64,000 nt of DNA from Isoetes taiwanensis (GCA_021234155.1 JAJEKV010000004.1:15617059-15681058); one strand, 5' to 3'; shown: positions 35,811 through 47,019, counted from the first letter of the stretch. Made by a program: numbers and translations. The notes: generated by a model from the sequence alone, not told the origin.

Positions 35811-37336
35811 TGTGATGCTCCCCGAACCTATACGATGCTCTCGTCGTATAAATACGAGAAATCCCCCTTCCACGATGACCACATCACCGTAGAAAGGCCC
35901 TTCGCCTGCCCCGGGCCACCTGGGATGGTCAAATGCCGGGTGAAGGACACGGAGGTGTCATTCGTCCCTGGCCTTCTATAAGAATCCTGAATCGCGGAAG
36001 CGTAAGTACAAGTTAGCATCTAGCACACAATACATCCAATAACATGCCACCATGAAGGGTGGCCCATCTATCAACAATAATGATAATATCTCATCAACAA
36101 CACAGCATATGCAATGCATCCCTTTTAGGCTCTACCACGGGCTCAGACTCAAGGAGACAACTCAAGGAGCCTTCGAATACAACAGACAGAATCATGACAA
36201 TGGAATTGGCTGGCATAGAACATTGGCTAGGGTAGCCCACTCCATCCGCCCCTCCTGCGCACACTTTGCAGATAGGCTGAATCACGCTATGGCATGGCTG
36301 TAGCCTTCCGGAGACGTAATCTCATGGAATCACCCGACGAGACCTCTCCAGGTTACATCTCCCCAGTCCGATGAGGCAGGAAAGGGGGAACCCCCTTCCA
36401 GAGCACGGTGCTTCCAATCGTGGTCCCGTCAGGTAACCACGCATCCGTACCCGACTTTAACCCCCCCAAAATCCATAGGCCACTCTGGCACACCTATCGA
36501 GCCCAGGACATCCCTATAAGTACGTATCCTGCGACCCAGGAGTTGTCAGATCCATACCCGGCCCATACGAAATGACTGACTATAGAACTAGCCACAGTAG
36601 GGAGCCTTGTAGCCATGCTAGGCAAGGTCGCACCCCCACATCCCCACCGTGATCCTTGTCTGGTGCTCAACCACATCATACCATCAACAACCCGGAGGGC
36701 TCTTGTGCACAGGCCGCATTTAATGGGACTTAAGGGATTCTAGTTGGGAGCATCGCTAAATCTAGATAGCCTTTAGGTCACTACCCCCCGTAATCCAATA
36801 AAACACAGGAGGAACAGAAAGAGAAAACAGCAATTAGATACAAGCATCCATCGTCATCATCATAAATAGATCATAGAATAGAATCTAATCATCCATCTAC
36901 TCAAACAATCAAAAGAATACAAGCTATGCTAAAACTAACCGGTATCATAACTATCTCTCTGGTTCTCCATCCTTCTCGCTGGAACCAAGGTGAGCAGCAG
37001 CTCCTCCTCCACCAATTCCCCTCAAATCGATTTGGGGCAAATTTGGGTGGAAGCCCCAATTTGGGTGTCCCAAGTTGGCAGGTCTGCCTTGCCCAATCAA
37101 TTTGGGCCAGGTGGCAGTTCTAGATTAGTTATCCTTAATTAATTGATATTTAGGCCTTTTTAATATTAGGTTAAGCCCTAAATTCGAATTAGGGTTTAGG
37201 GTTAGATTTCCACCTTAACAATTTATGATTAACATAGCTACCCTTCGCTTATGAATAATTAATGCACCATTAGTTATTCATAGTGACGTGTCATGTATTT
37301 ATACCCAAAAGGCGTATAAATATGTGGAACGTCACA
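35811..37336 (-). repeat. LTR (5' LTR of the inverted element)
   Basis: 1526 bp. In the minus direction it begins TGTGACGTTCCACATATT and ends GGGGAGCATCACA, and is co-linear with 16521-18060. Confidence 0.85.
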
Positions 37337-37337
37337 T

Positions 37338-38554
37338 CACAGCATATGCAATGCATCCCTTTTAGGCTCTACCCTAGGCTCAGACTCAAGGGGACAACTG
37401 ACGGTCAAGGCCTTCGAATAAAACAGACGGAATCATGACAATGGAATTGACTGGCATAGAACATTGGCTAGGGTAGTCCACTCCATCCGCCCCTCCTGCG
37501 CACACTTTGAAGATAGCCTTCCGGAAAAATAATCTCATGGAATCACTCGACGAGACTACTCCGGATTACCCCCGATCCGATGAGGCAGGTCGGAGAGGCC
37601 TCCCCTCCCCGAGCATGACGGATCCCTAGGTGTGCTAGAGAACACGCGCCACATCAGTGAACCCCCCATTCGTACCTGACTTACTCCCCTAAATCTAAAG
37701 ACTGGCTCACCTGCCCGTTCGAGCCAAGGGCATCCATATAGGCACGTCACCTGCGGCCCAGGGAGTATCAGACCCATACCCGGCCCTCTCAGTTACCGGC
37801 TATAGGCCTAGCACACTGTAGGAGTCCTGTAGCCGCGCTAGGCAAGACCCCACCCCCGATTCACCATCATACTCGTTATTTGGTGCTGAATCACATCATA
37901 GCATCCACAGCCAGGTGGGCTCTTACGCACAGGCCGCATTTAATGGGATTTAAGGGATTCTAGCTAGGAGCATCGCTAAATCTAGATAGCCTTTAGGTCT
38001 CTACCCCTCTTAATCCAATAGAACACAGGAGGAACAGAAAGAAAAAATAGCAATCGGATACAAACATCCATCATCATCATAAATAGATCATAGAATAGAA
38101 TCTAATCATTCATCTACTCAAACAAGGGTCAGAAGAATACAAGTTATGCTAAAACTAACCGGTATCATAGCTATCTCTCTGATTCTTCATCCTTCTCGCT
38201 GGAACCAAGGTGAGGAGCAGCTCCGCCTCCACCAATTTCCCCCAAATCGATTTGGGGCAAATTGGGGTGGAAGCCCCAATTTTGGTGTCCCAAGTTGGCA
38301 GGTCTGCCCTTGCCCAATCAATTTGGGCCAGGTGGCAGTTCTAGATTAGTTATCCTTAATTAATTGATATTTAGGCCTTTTTAATATTAGGTTAAGCCCT
38401 AAATTCAAATTAGGGTTTAGGGTTAGGTTTCCGCCTTAACAATTAATGATTAACGTAGCTACCCTTTGCTTATGGATTAATGCACCATTAGTTATTCATA
38501 GTGACGTGTCATGTATTTATACCCAAAAGGCATATAAATATGTGGAACGTCACA
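37338..38554 (-). repeat. Additional partial LTR in tandem
   Basis: About 1217 bp, matching 36101-37336 from the phrase cacagcatatgcaatgcatc to the LTR end gtggaacgtcaca. It lacks the last 290 bp (U5 side). It directly abuts the preceding LTR with no interior between them. Confidence 0.8.
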
Positions 38555-39615
38555 GTACCTATCGTGATATATTGTATCAAAAGCTTTCCAACGAGCCCAA
38601 GATCATCTAAATCTGACCTCTGTAGCTCAAGTTACGAGCACTGAGACAATTGACATTCTCAATTGACAGTATGATTAAAACTTTTTTTTCCTAACCAAAA
38701 ATTTGTAAAAAGCATTTGCAAACGTCATCAGTAATACAATTTTTCTATTGCTGTTGTAAAATACAATAGAATATGATAGATTTTTTTAACTTCCAGGAAT
38801 TCCAAGAGGTCATAGAGCCATTACAATGGGCCAATACAAGCATTACTATAGGATTGGAATAATTTCAAATACTAGTTTACTCTACCCCTACCCCCTCCAG
38901 AACCTCCAGAGGGGGGGAGGCGAGGAAGGGACACCCCAATTTTTGCTTCAAGCATGTTCTACTGCTAGTTATTTTTTCTTAGCTGCATCACAATGCTATG
39001 TCTAATTTATTTTTATTTATTTATTTACTTTTTGCGAAACTTGATAGTGCAATGGTACATGACTAACAACATCCATTTCGTGATGTATGGTGCAACGAGT
39101 TTCAGCTAGCGGCATGTACAATGACGTATAGCGAACATCACAAAGGATGCAAAACATTGCAGTGTGACATGTCTCTAGCGATGTTTGCAATGATGCCTGG
39201 GCACATGTCGCATAGACATCACTAGAGACATCACTAACAACCCTATTTGTTGTTGTGTAAGGTCCAGCTTGCTATGTATAGTATGACGTATGGCTCGTGT
39301 ATAGGCTATATGGTAATGACAACAAAAGCCAATCATTAACATCACGACATGAGAGTGGATAAAACTTGACTATTTGACAACTTAATCCAATTTAATTCAC
39401 GTGCGCTTCTTCTTCTTTTTAGACGAAACATAGTGGCACCAACACTTACTTTTATGTAAACAGTTGCCTTGCACAATGTGCATTGACTTTTATCACATGT
39501 CAAACTTTTATTCCTTGGACCACATATTAGGTTTCTACGAGGAAGTTTGGGAATTGATGCCTTCTAAGACTAATCATTGTCAATAGCCTTTTCTAACAAA
39601 TAAATTATTACAAGA
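38555..39615 (+). repeat. Dispersed repeat X, uninterrupted copy
   Basis: From about 38740 to 39615 this matches, in order, 46800-46975 and then 57405-58110. The two outer parts of X are therefore separated by the 10.4-kb retroelement in the other copy. It contains short self-complementary segments (for example gacatgtctctagcgatgt against gacatcactagagacatc). The first 130 bases (aagctttccaacgagccc ... caagttacgagcactgagac) resemble a phrase common in plant LTR elements. No gene is visible. Confidence 0.7.
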
Positions 39616-39899
39616 AAATTTATCGCGGCAGCAACATTTCTTTGGTTCGAATTGTGTGAGTTTGGAATAGTTCGCAAGACATCCGATTATGTGAAATTGG
39701 AACGATCTGAAAGAGATGATATTTGGCTTAAGAATACGACAATAGGAGGAAGAAAGCTGCCGAATTGGAGTCCCAACGCAATCAAATCGAAGAGATAAAG
39801 TCCAGGATCGTGATGAGGCACAAGAATCTAATCTCAGATGAGGAGCTCTGGCCGAGTATTTCACAGGAGCAGGATTAGCTGGACAAGGATGATCTGGAC

Positions 39900-41297
39900 G
39901 AGGAGGCGACGGTAATTTTTCCTCCCCTCACCCTAAACCAAGGTCTCAGGTGAAACCCAAAGCCCCTGTGAAGAGTCCAGCTCCGAAATCTAGGTGCAAA
40001 TCCTTTGACATTGCCCCCAATAGTATTGTCCATGAAGAGGTTGAAGAGGAGCCCCCTTGTCACCAAAATAATCTTCCAAAACCTAGCAAGATAGTCTTCT
40101 TTCATCTGTATTCCGTTGATCCTTCTTTCCTAGATTCTGTGATCTCTTACCAGAAAGGTATTGATTCCGAACGATGGCATTGCCCCTGAATTTGACATAT
40201 CCAGTGGTTGTTGAGAGCTCCTATATCAAGATGGTCAAGAAATACCAGAATGTGGAGTTCCACGTCCAGGAATTGGAGGCCTAAAAGTTCATGGCCTCGG
40301 GTCATGTGGCTGGAGACATTGGTTTGTATTGCATTGGTGCTTACATGCTGTAAGATTGCTAGATTCCGCATAATTAATCACTGAATTGTACTGTTACAGG
40401 GTAATTTTACACTCGATTCCAATACAGAAGAGGTGCCATCATGTATTCCTGCAACCAGCTGCATTCGGCCTATTCTTAAGCGGAAGCAAGGCCGGCCTGG
40501 GTGGTGCTTATAAGCAATTTGCAAGCTGATCCTTGAAAATTCTTTTGGCAAGGCACACTAGAAAATCCAGACAACACAATTCTATTACATTCCTGTGAAT
40601 GCTAGGTAAGCACTCAACTCTCTTTATTTAGGTTTCACCATTTTGCAATTAATTGTTCTTGAATTGGCTATTTTATAATGGCCATTGGAGCGTTTATATA
40701 TTGGTAACAGACGGATTAGCCTGTGCTCAGCTTGGGAAGCCTTGTCCTTCAATCTTGCACTTGGATTCTTATGCACCCCTGCATGCTTTGATCAGGGAGT
40801 ACATCACATTGTAGGTATTTCTTGATTTCATAGTTTTCCCTCTGAATTTTGCTCACTCCACTAACATGTTTGCAGGTTTCCAAGGGATTGTTTAAGAGGA
40901 GGCACGAGGCAAGTGCATTGCATAATGCACCTTGTATTCCACTCGAAACTCCTCAGCAACGCAATAATATCGACTATGGTGTCTATGTGATTAATTTTGT
41001 GAAGAAATTTATGAAGGATATAAGCAGCAATGAGGACAACGTGAGTGTCTTTTAATTTAATGTTTCTTTGTCATGTTGTTGGCTATGTTGCTTATGCTTC
41101 TTTATGTTTCCTTGCAGATGGTAATTAATCGTGACTGGATCAAAAAAGAGGAGGTGGATTGCACACGGGCAAGCTTCAAGACTATGCTCATGAAACTGCA
41201 TGAATGTTTGGCATTAGGCAAATCCACCCGCGACTTACCAGAGGGTGTGGAAGGTGAAAGAAGACCCCAAACTCGTTTGTTGAAGTATGGTCCCTGA
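39900..41297 (+). pseudogene. ULP1-like SUMO protease pseudogene with introns
   Basis: Exon-like pieces with GT-AG borders can be followed. One segment has TTQFYYIPVN just before a gtaagc donor (about 40568-40607). The next has GKPCPSILHLDSYAPLHA (about 40731-40785). After gtaggt...tgcag comes 40876-41040 with PQQRNNIDYGVYVINF, and after gtgagt...tgcag comes 41119-41297, ending in a stop. These match the C-terminal half of the ULP1 C48 peptidase fold: the IPVN strand, the LDS strand, then PQQxNxxDCG. The nucleophile Cys of DCG is Tyr here, and the His-Trp segment after IPVN is not found, so it cannot be an active protease. Upstream parts from about 39900 (DSVISYQKG; VEFHVQELEA) may be earlier exons. 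ULP1 domains are often carried by plant MULE transposons, and a MULE-like transposase lies just downstream on the opposite strand. Confidence 0.6.
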
Positions 41298-41559
41298 AGC
41301 CCTATGAAATCCTTCCTGATTGTAAATTTCTGTGAATGAAAATGTGAACACTGACAATCTGTTAATTTCTGACTCCAATTCAACAATTCTAAGTAATCTG
41401 AAATCCAAGGTCTCCAAGTTGGAAGCTAGAATTCAAACTTTAACCAAGTTCTCACCATCAAGTATTTTGAGTGAAGTTAGATCAAATGGTTGGAATTTAA
41501 AATTTCAATTCGTTTAAACCCTGATGTTCCTGTGAATACTCATTGTTTAATTTAAATGG

Positions 41560-41890
41560 CGGAAATCTAATGGTCTACCGGCCTCCGGGATTCCCTCCAG
41601 GTATATCGCCCTCCGGGATCACCTTCATATGCCTTAATGCCAATGGTCCAATAGGTGCAATGGTTGTTAATATCTAAAATTGTATTATCTTACGTTAAAA
41701 TACTATCTATCTATCTATCTTAATTAAATTATATGCATTGGCCGGCAGGGTATACTGCCCTCCGGGGTCCCCCCAGGGTATACTGCCCTCCAGGATCACC
41801 TCCACATGCCTTAATGCCAATGGTCCAATTGCAATGGTATCTCGACGTGCCTTAATGTCAATGGTCCAATGGGTGCAATGGGTCCAATGG
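41560..41890 (+). repeat. GC-rich repeat patch (cctccgggatcacc family)
   Basis: Two related blocks (41572-41660 and 41745-41835) contain gccctccgggatcacc or ccctccaggatcacc, followed by tgccttaatgccaatggtcc. The core is the reverse complement of the ggtgatcccggagg core at 44.6-45.6 kb, so the two patches lie inverted around the transposase remnant. A (ctat)n run occurs at about 41701-41720. Confidence 0.6.
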
Positions 41891-42044
41891 ATGTTTGTGT
41901 TTAGCCTTACAACGTGACCTGAAAACCTGAATTTAGGATTTTTACCAAGTGCAATACAATAGATTCATATATCTCGAAATTGAAAATGAACTCACAAGTT
42001 AATATCATGTTCAACATATGAATTCAAAATGTGACAATGAACAC

Positions 42045-44618
42045 TTACAACAACCTCACCATCTCAACTTGCTTCCAACTCTTCTTTGTTTCCTTGTCCT
42101 TCTTCTTCCCAATCTCTATCAAAGGCTTGAGCCTTACCAAACTATTGCCACGGTTCTCTTCAATTGCCAAGGTAGGGGTACTTGATATGGTTGTTACGTT
42201 GATTTTTGGGCCACAAACATCCTCCATTCTGTCAGGCCTAGTGTCGAGTGAGTACGTTCACTTTGTACTTCTGCCTCACCTTCCTCGAAGTTGATAAATG
42301 TGATCTGTTCATCAGCCCTCTTCCTTGCATCTTGTATGGCGTACTCTATTATTTCTTCCTGGGAGGTGTTTATTACAAAGCCAGCTTCCTTCATGGACCT
42401 AGAAAACAAGAGAATTATATGAGGGCAAAATCCAAATAAGATAGAGATTAGAAACCATACCTAATATGTGCCATGTATGTCTCCACATTGTTGGTTAGAA
42501 TATAGAGCAGCCAATCAATCCTCCTTCCTCGAAATGCACGTTTAAAAAGCTTTCAAATAGGGCAATTTTGCCTTTTCTACCATAACTTTGCATCTGAACT
42601 CGCTTTTTGGTGTGCTTGGGCTTCTTGGAAAGCTTATGCAGAGGTTTTCCATCAGTGTGTGTTCTGATGGATTTCTTGCATAAGCGAGCCAGATCTGATC
42701 TGATAATCTTTGGCCATCTTGCCCTCAATGGTGACAAAATTAGTGTCTTTTGTTTCTTCTTCTCAATTGGCTCTCAAGTCCTTAATAGCGAAGAAGTCTC
42801 CAGGAGCTAGTCTATGCAGCAAGATATGTGAAAATTCTGGACGAAGATAGATTTGCCTGATTGTGAAATGGCACTGGTAGCCTCTACGTACACTCTCCCC
42901 CCTCTCAAGACTTTTCCTGCGCCTGCCCTATGGACGCGGTCCATCCTCAACCACATGACTGTTTGTTGTCTTGTCTTGAGGTGCATATGAACAACAATAT
43001 ATGTATTGTGCAGTACATGATATTGTAGAACTAAGTGTAGTTCTAATAGAAGCACAATAAATGACTTCAAAAGGAAGCACATGAATCAACCAATGTCCAT
43101 ACCTCTTCAAGGTCAAACAGGAATCCTTGTAGGGTCTTTGGAAGCCAATCAGGATCATCTTGGCATAAAGAATCCTTTAGGGCTTGCATCCATTGTATTA
43201 TAGGTCTAGTCTTTTGAAAATTAGTTAAAACATAAGGCAATAGCAAACCATTGCAATACTCATCGAAGTTTGTGAAAAGATAGAACCTGCACGAGCATAC
43301 CAATAATCAACTCAATGCACATAGAGCACATATTAAAAGTGGAGGAAGAATCATACCTCTTGTCTCTTTTGTTATCAAAACTCAAAATTGACTCCCTTTG
43401 GATTGGAATCATGACTCCTAACTGAAACAATTCTCCTTGCTCACACAGAAAAGCCGAATCTTGGTGTTGTTGAACCCACATATGGATGCTAGTGGGCAGG
43501 TCTTCATGCAGCTTCTATGTGTTACAACAACTCCCTTCTCAACATTGTATACTCCCGAATTTTTAGCACATCCCTACACATGCTTTCCATTCCATGCACA
43601 TCAAGTTTTAATCTCCATCTCTCTTCGTGCATGTTCACGACACTACGTGACGTGTGCCATTGCACAAGCTTTTCTTTGATCCAATCCTTCAATTCTTGTG
43701 ATATCCAAGATGGTAACTTGAACTTAATTCCTTTCTCTGGGTCAATGGACTTACCATGGCATTGGCACACCTTAGATGTTCTTGTGATCTAACCCATAAT
43801 AAGTGATATGTGAAAATTCTGGAAGGAGATAGACTTGCGTGTTTGTGAAATGGCACTTGTAGCCCCTACGCATACTCTCTCCCCTCTCACAACTTTTCCT
43901 GCGTCTGCCCTGTGGACGTGGTCCATCTTCAACCACATGACTATTTGTTGTCTTGTCTTGAGGTCCATATGAATACCAATATCTGTATTGTGCAGTACAT
44001 GTTAATGTAGAACTAAGTGTAGTTCTCACAACAAATGATTTCAAAAGGAAGCACATGAATCAACCAATATCCATACCTCTTCAAGGTCAAATAGGAATCC
44101 GTGTAGGGTCTTCTTAACACTCTCTCAGGCTCGGAACTCCTAAGGTAGAAATTGGAAGGTGCTTCACAATTCTTCTGCACTCCAATAACAAAATCTTGGA
44201 CCCAGTTCGTGTGGATGCAGTAGGTCCACACCAGCATCTGGCCACCCCCTTGAATAGTAGGTACCTGATGCTCAAAATCATTTGAGGGTGGTTTGGGTTG
44301 TATTTCAACCCTTAGCTCCAAAAAAATATTGAAAACTAAATGGCTATGCAAGCTTAAATCTTAAAATGGGTTGTCCATCGATTACCTCTTCTCTCTTCTC
44401 CTCTAGTTCGTCTATGCCTGCCGCATTATTCTCCTCAACCCTGCTATTCGACATGCCACAGAGAAAACAGGCTCAGACATGATTTCGAAGGATGGTCTCA
44501 CATGTCCGAATTTCAGTGGCCAGTCTGTGCATGGGTTCACAAATTTAAATGTGGACCACTGGATTATTCCACGCTTCAATCTCCACTGTCCAAACGTTAT
44601 ACTGGCCTCCGGAATCAC
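42045..44618 (-). pseudogene. MULE-type transposase pseudogene
   Basis: Reading right to left across several frames, the order of segments fits a plant Mutator-like transposase. A basic Cys-containing patch comes first (GRRRKSCERGE, YKCHFTNTQVYLLPEFSHI, about 43960-43860), then CHGKSIDPEKGIKF with ELKDWIKEKL (about 43765-43680) and REYTMLRREL. MWVQQHQDSAFL and PIQRESILSF lead to DSSSTFN, in the place of the DATFGTN catalytic Asp (about 43490-43330). LFTNFDEYCNGLLLPYVLTN and WLPKTLQGFLFDLEEVW follow (about 43290-43085). A possible C-terminal part lies at 42495-42737 and 42194-42409. Introns probably separate some pieces, since T-rich AG acceptors are present. It is broken by shifts and by an internal duplication. 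The gene would have cut and moved a MULE; this copy is dead. Confidence 0.55.
42823..44112 (-). repeat. 310-bp duplication inside the transposase remnant
   Basis: Bases 42823-43137 and 43805-44112 share gatatgtgaaaattctgg at one end and ggaatccttgtagggtctt (or ggaatccgtgtagggtctt) at the other, with about 10 percent differences. They carry the same exon (the GRRRKSCERG-type patch), so one exon-plus-flank was duplicated. Confidence 0.8.
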
Positions 44619-44639
44619 AGGTGTAATTAAGGTGCCCGG

Positions 44640-45620
44640 AGGGTAAGATCACCGAGGCGAATAACGTCCACCGTTAATAGCCACGGGGGGTGATCCTGGA
44701 GGAGGGGATCCACGTCATTGGGCCTGGGGATCTCGAAAGGCGGGATCACCTTGGCGGATATTGTCCTCCGTTAACAGCCACATCACAGTGTCATCCCGGA
44801 GGAGGGGGTCTGTGCACGTCAGTCGCGCGATGATCCGGCACGAGAGGATCCACATTAGCCATGGGTGATCCCGGAGGAGGGGATCCACATCATTGGTCCC
44901 GGGGATCCCAGAGGATGGGATCACCTCGGCGGATATCGTCCGCCGTTAACAGCCACGGTGCGGTGTGATCCCGGAGGAGGGGATCCGTGCACGTTAGTCG
45001 CATGATGATCTGGCACGAGGATCCCACGTCAGCCATGGGTGATACCAGAGGAGGGGATCCACCTCCCGGGGGCCGGGGATCCCAGAGGGCGGGATCACCT
45101 CGGTGGATAACGTCCACCGTTAACAGCCACGACCCAGGGTGATCCCGGAGGAGGGGATCCACCTTCCCGGAGCCCCGGGATCCCGGAGGAAAGGATCACC
45201 TCGGCAGATAACGTTCGTCGTTAACAGCCATGGGGGGTGATCCCGGAGGAGGGGATCCATGTCCCTGGGCCGGGGGATCCCGGAGGTCGGGATCACGTCG
45301 GCAGATAACGTTCGCCGTTAACAGCCACGAGTGGGTGATCCCAGAGGAGGGGATCCACATTATCGTGCAGGGGGATCCCGGAGGTCAGGATAACCGGTGG
45401 CCGATGACAGTCCCAGTATCGGTCATGTTCAGGGGATCCCGGAGGACGGTATCGTCGGTGTGATCCCCGAGGCCGGGATGTCCAAATCTCGGATGGCTGC
45501 GATCACATGGGGTTTTCTATGGCTGAGATAGTTCATGCCTACGTGATCCGTACGGTCAAACAGGTTCTCCCGAATGGATCCCTTTGGGAGTGATCCGGGA
45601 TCCCGGAGGGCGGGATTTTT
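44640..45620 (+). repeat. GC-rich minisatellite, ~97/174-bp units
   Basis: The core ggatcccggaggaggggatc recurs with gggatcacctcggcggataa and cgttaacagccac. The cgttaacagccac marker occurs near 44673, 44769, 44943, 45117, 45219 and 45316, giving spacings of about 96, 174, 174, 102 and 97. The units contain internal inverted pairs (gggatcacc against ggtgatccc; gataacgtc against gacgttatc). Open frames across it (44715-45162 minus) only reflect the repeat. Confidence 0.85.
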
Positions 45621-45659
45621 ACCTTCGGGAACCCCAAAACTAGGGTAATAGTATCCTGA

Positions 45660-46332
45660 GCCCCACTCGGTATAGATGAGTTGTTAGACTACTTACAAGC
45701 AAACCCACATCTTCGAACTTCAAGTGGAGATACTTGCGACGAAGGTAAATCCTTTTCATTGAATGAATTTAGAATTCAATCATTATTTGAATGTGACTAT
45801 GTTGTTTTTGTATATATCAACCAGGGTGTCATTAATTTGGCCTTCCTTTATCAACCAATGAGCAACTGCAAAGTTTGAAGCTCAAGACCAGTTGTTTTTC
45901 ATTGTTAGGTTCCATTTCACCTTAAATATCCTTTTGTCATTATGAAACTTGCATTAAATAGACAAGGAAACTGACTGAGATGCCTTTTTGAATCAAATTA
46001 AACTGTATGGAGCAGCAAGAACCATTCGATCAAATTTTTGCACTGCCTCATTCACGCATGATTTTGGATGGATTAACTACTATTTGGCCGGATTAATGGC
46101 TAGACCAGCCACTTGTGTTTGCTAGGATTAACAATGTGGGAGCCGTATAGATAGAGAGAAGGTAGAATCTAATTTCATGAATAGGGAATTTAATGGAATC
46201 TCGATGTGTGTTAATATTTCATCTAATGAATATGCGATCTAATGGAAGCTTTGGTATGCTGAATGTGCAGAAACGAAGGAGAAGAAAGGGCTGAAAGGGA
46301 TCAGGTGAAGGCCTTCTGGAAAATGGGCAATG
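45660..46332 (+). pseudogene. Truncated duplicate of the ERF gene
   Basis: Co-linear with 58730-59417: exon 1 (gatgagttgttagactactt ... gacgaag, then gtaaatcc), the whole intron, and the first part of the AP2 exon (KGLKGIR, a stop, RPSGKWA). The ATG region of exon 1 is missing on the left, where the GC-rich minisatellite DNA ends. On the right it stops 16 codons into the AP2 domain, at the junction with a LINE fragment. The AP2 part carries an in-frame stop (tga, about 46305), so it is a non-functional segmental duplicate. Confidence 0.85.
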
Positions 46333-46440
46333 GTAATAACAATGACATCAAGTTTATCAATAAAAGCATCTGCACTTAAAGTTTTTTCATTATTCAGGCC
46401 ATGTGCATTCCAAACAACTACTCTGAGGGTCTTGCATTCC
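46333..46440 (-). mobile_element. LINE endonuclease N-terminal fragment
   Basis: On the minus strand it reads KTLRVVVWNAHGLNNEKTLS, then FIDKLDVIVI. It is homologous to the start of the LINE at 6610, where the same beginning reads SVAIxNVHGLNDEETLS. It is only about 108 bp long, cut at the ERF copy on one side. Confidence 0.75.
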
Positions 46441-46778
46441 TATGGATGTTTATCTCTGGCCACCATCTTGCCATCATGAATGTAAGATATGGATGTGTTA
46501 GAACCTTCTTCATTAAATCTAGCTCTGACAGGGCCACAAAAGTTGACATCGTTGATCGCCCAAAGTTAATGGACTATTATAGCTCCATTTGTGATATCTT
46601 CTTTCAAATTGACTCATCATGGTCTCTTTCTAAGATAGTAATGGAGCATGGTCATATTTGGATTATTGTTACACTCAAGAAGACAAGTATAAAGAAGCGT
46701 TCTTTGGCACAAAGGATAGATATATTAAATGATATTCTGAGATGCACATGTTGCGCAAATGGATATTTTACTCTCTGA
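46441..46778 (+). CDS. Unidentified open frame, doubtful
   Basis: An uninterrupted plus-strand frame of about 110 codons with balanced composition (for example KIVMEHGHIWIIVTLKK, RIDILNDILRCTCC). I recognise no family. It has no clear start of its own, because the first codons lie in the LINE fragment, and no promoter or splice evidence. It could be a piece of a transposon protein or chance. Confidence 0.15.
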
Positions 46779-46799
46779 GTTTTAAACCTGTGTCTCAAA

Positions 46800-46975
46800 C
46801 TATATAATATACTATCCTAATCACAATTCTTCTATTATTGTAAAAACAATAGAACATAATTGTAACGTCCATGAAAACCAATACATCATGGTACCCATAT
46901 AATGGGCGAGTACAAAACATTGCTACTAGGATTGGAACCATTTCAAACACTACTTTACTACCCCCACACCCCACA
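46800..46975 (+). repeat. Dispersed repeat X, left part of the split copy
   Basis: Matches about 38740-38890 (phrases such as attggaaccatttcaaacac against attggaataatttcaaatac). The right part resumes at about 57405. The 10.4 kb in between is the retroelement insertion. Confidence 0.7.
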
Positions 46976-46977
46976 CA

Positions 46978-47019
46978 CGCCAAGACGCCAAGACGCCAAG
47001 ACGCCAAGACGCCACACAC

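Larger units (their letters stand above)
28150..37336 (-). mobile_element. Inverted second copy of the non-coding LTR element, 3' end missing
   Basis: Read on the minus strand, this has a 5' LTR (37336 to 35811), a mutated primer site (TAGTATCGGAGC at 35798-35809 instead of TGGTATCAGAGC) and an interior co-linear with 18.06-25.0 kb. Clear matching pairs are 20960-21215 with 32200-32480, 22580-22830 with 29760-30010, and 23980-24240 with 29150-29400. Near 28.15-28.25 kb the match fades and no polypurine tract or 3' LTR follows; a plus-oriented LTR sits there instead. The interior has no recognisable polymerase genes. The short frame MPMYL..VA.PP found in both copies (20988 and minus 32432) could be an ancient coding trace. 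Confidence 0.75.

Noticed and set aside
44715-45463. Open frames across the GC-rich array, including repeats of DPLLRD-like peptide
   Set aside because: They follow from the repeat unit; stops are rare because of base composition, and frames change between units.
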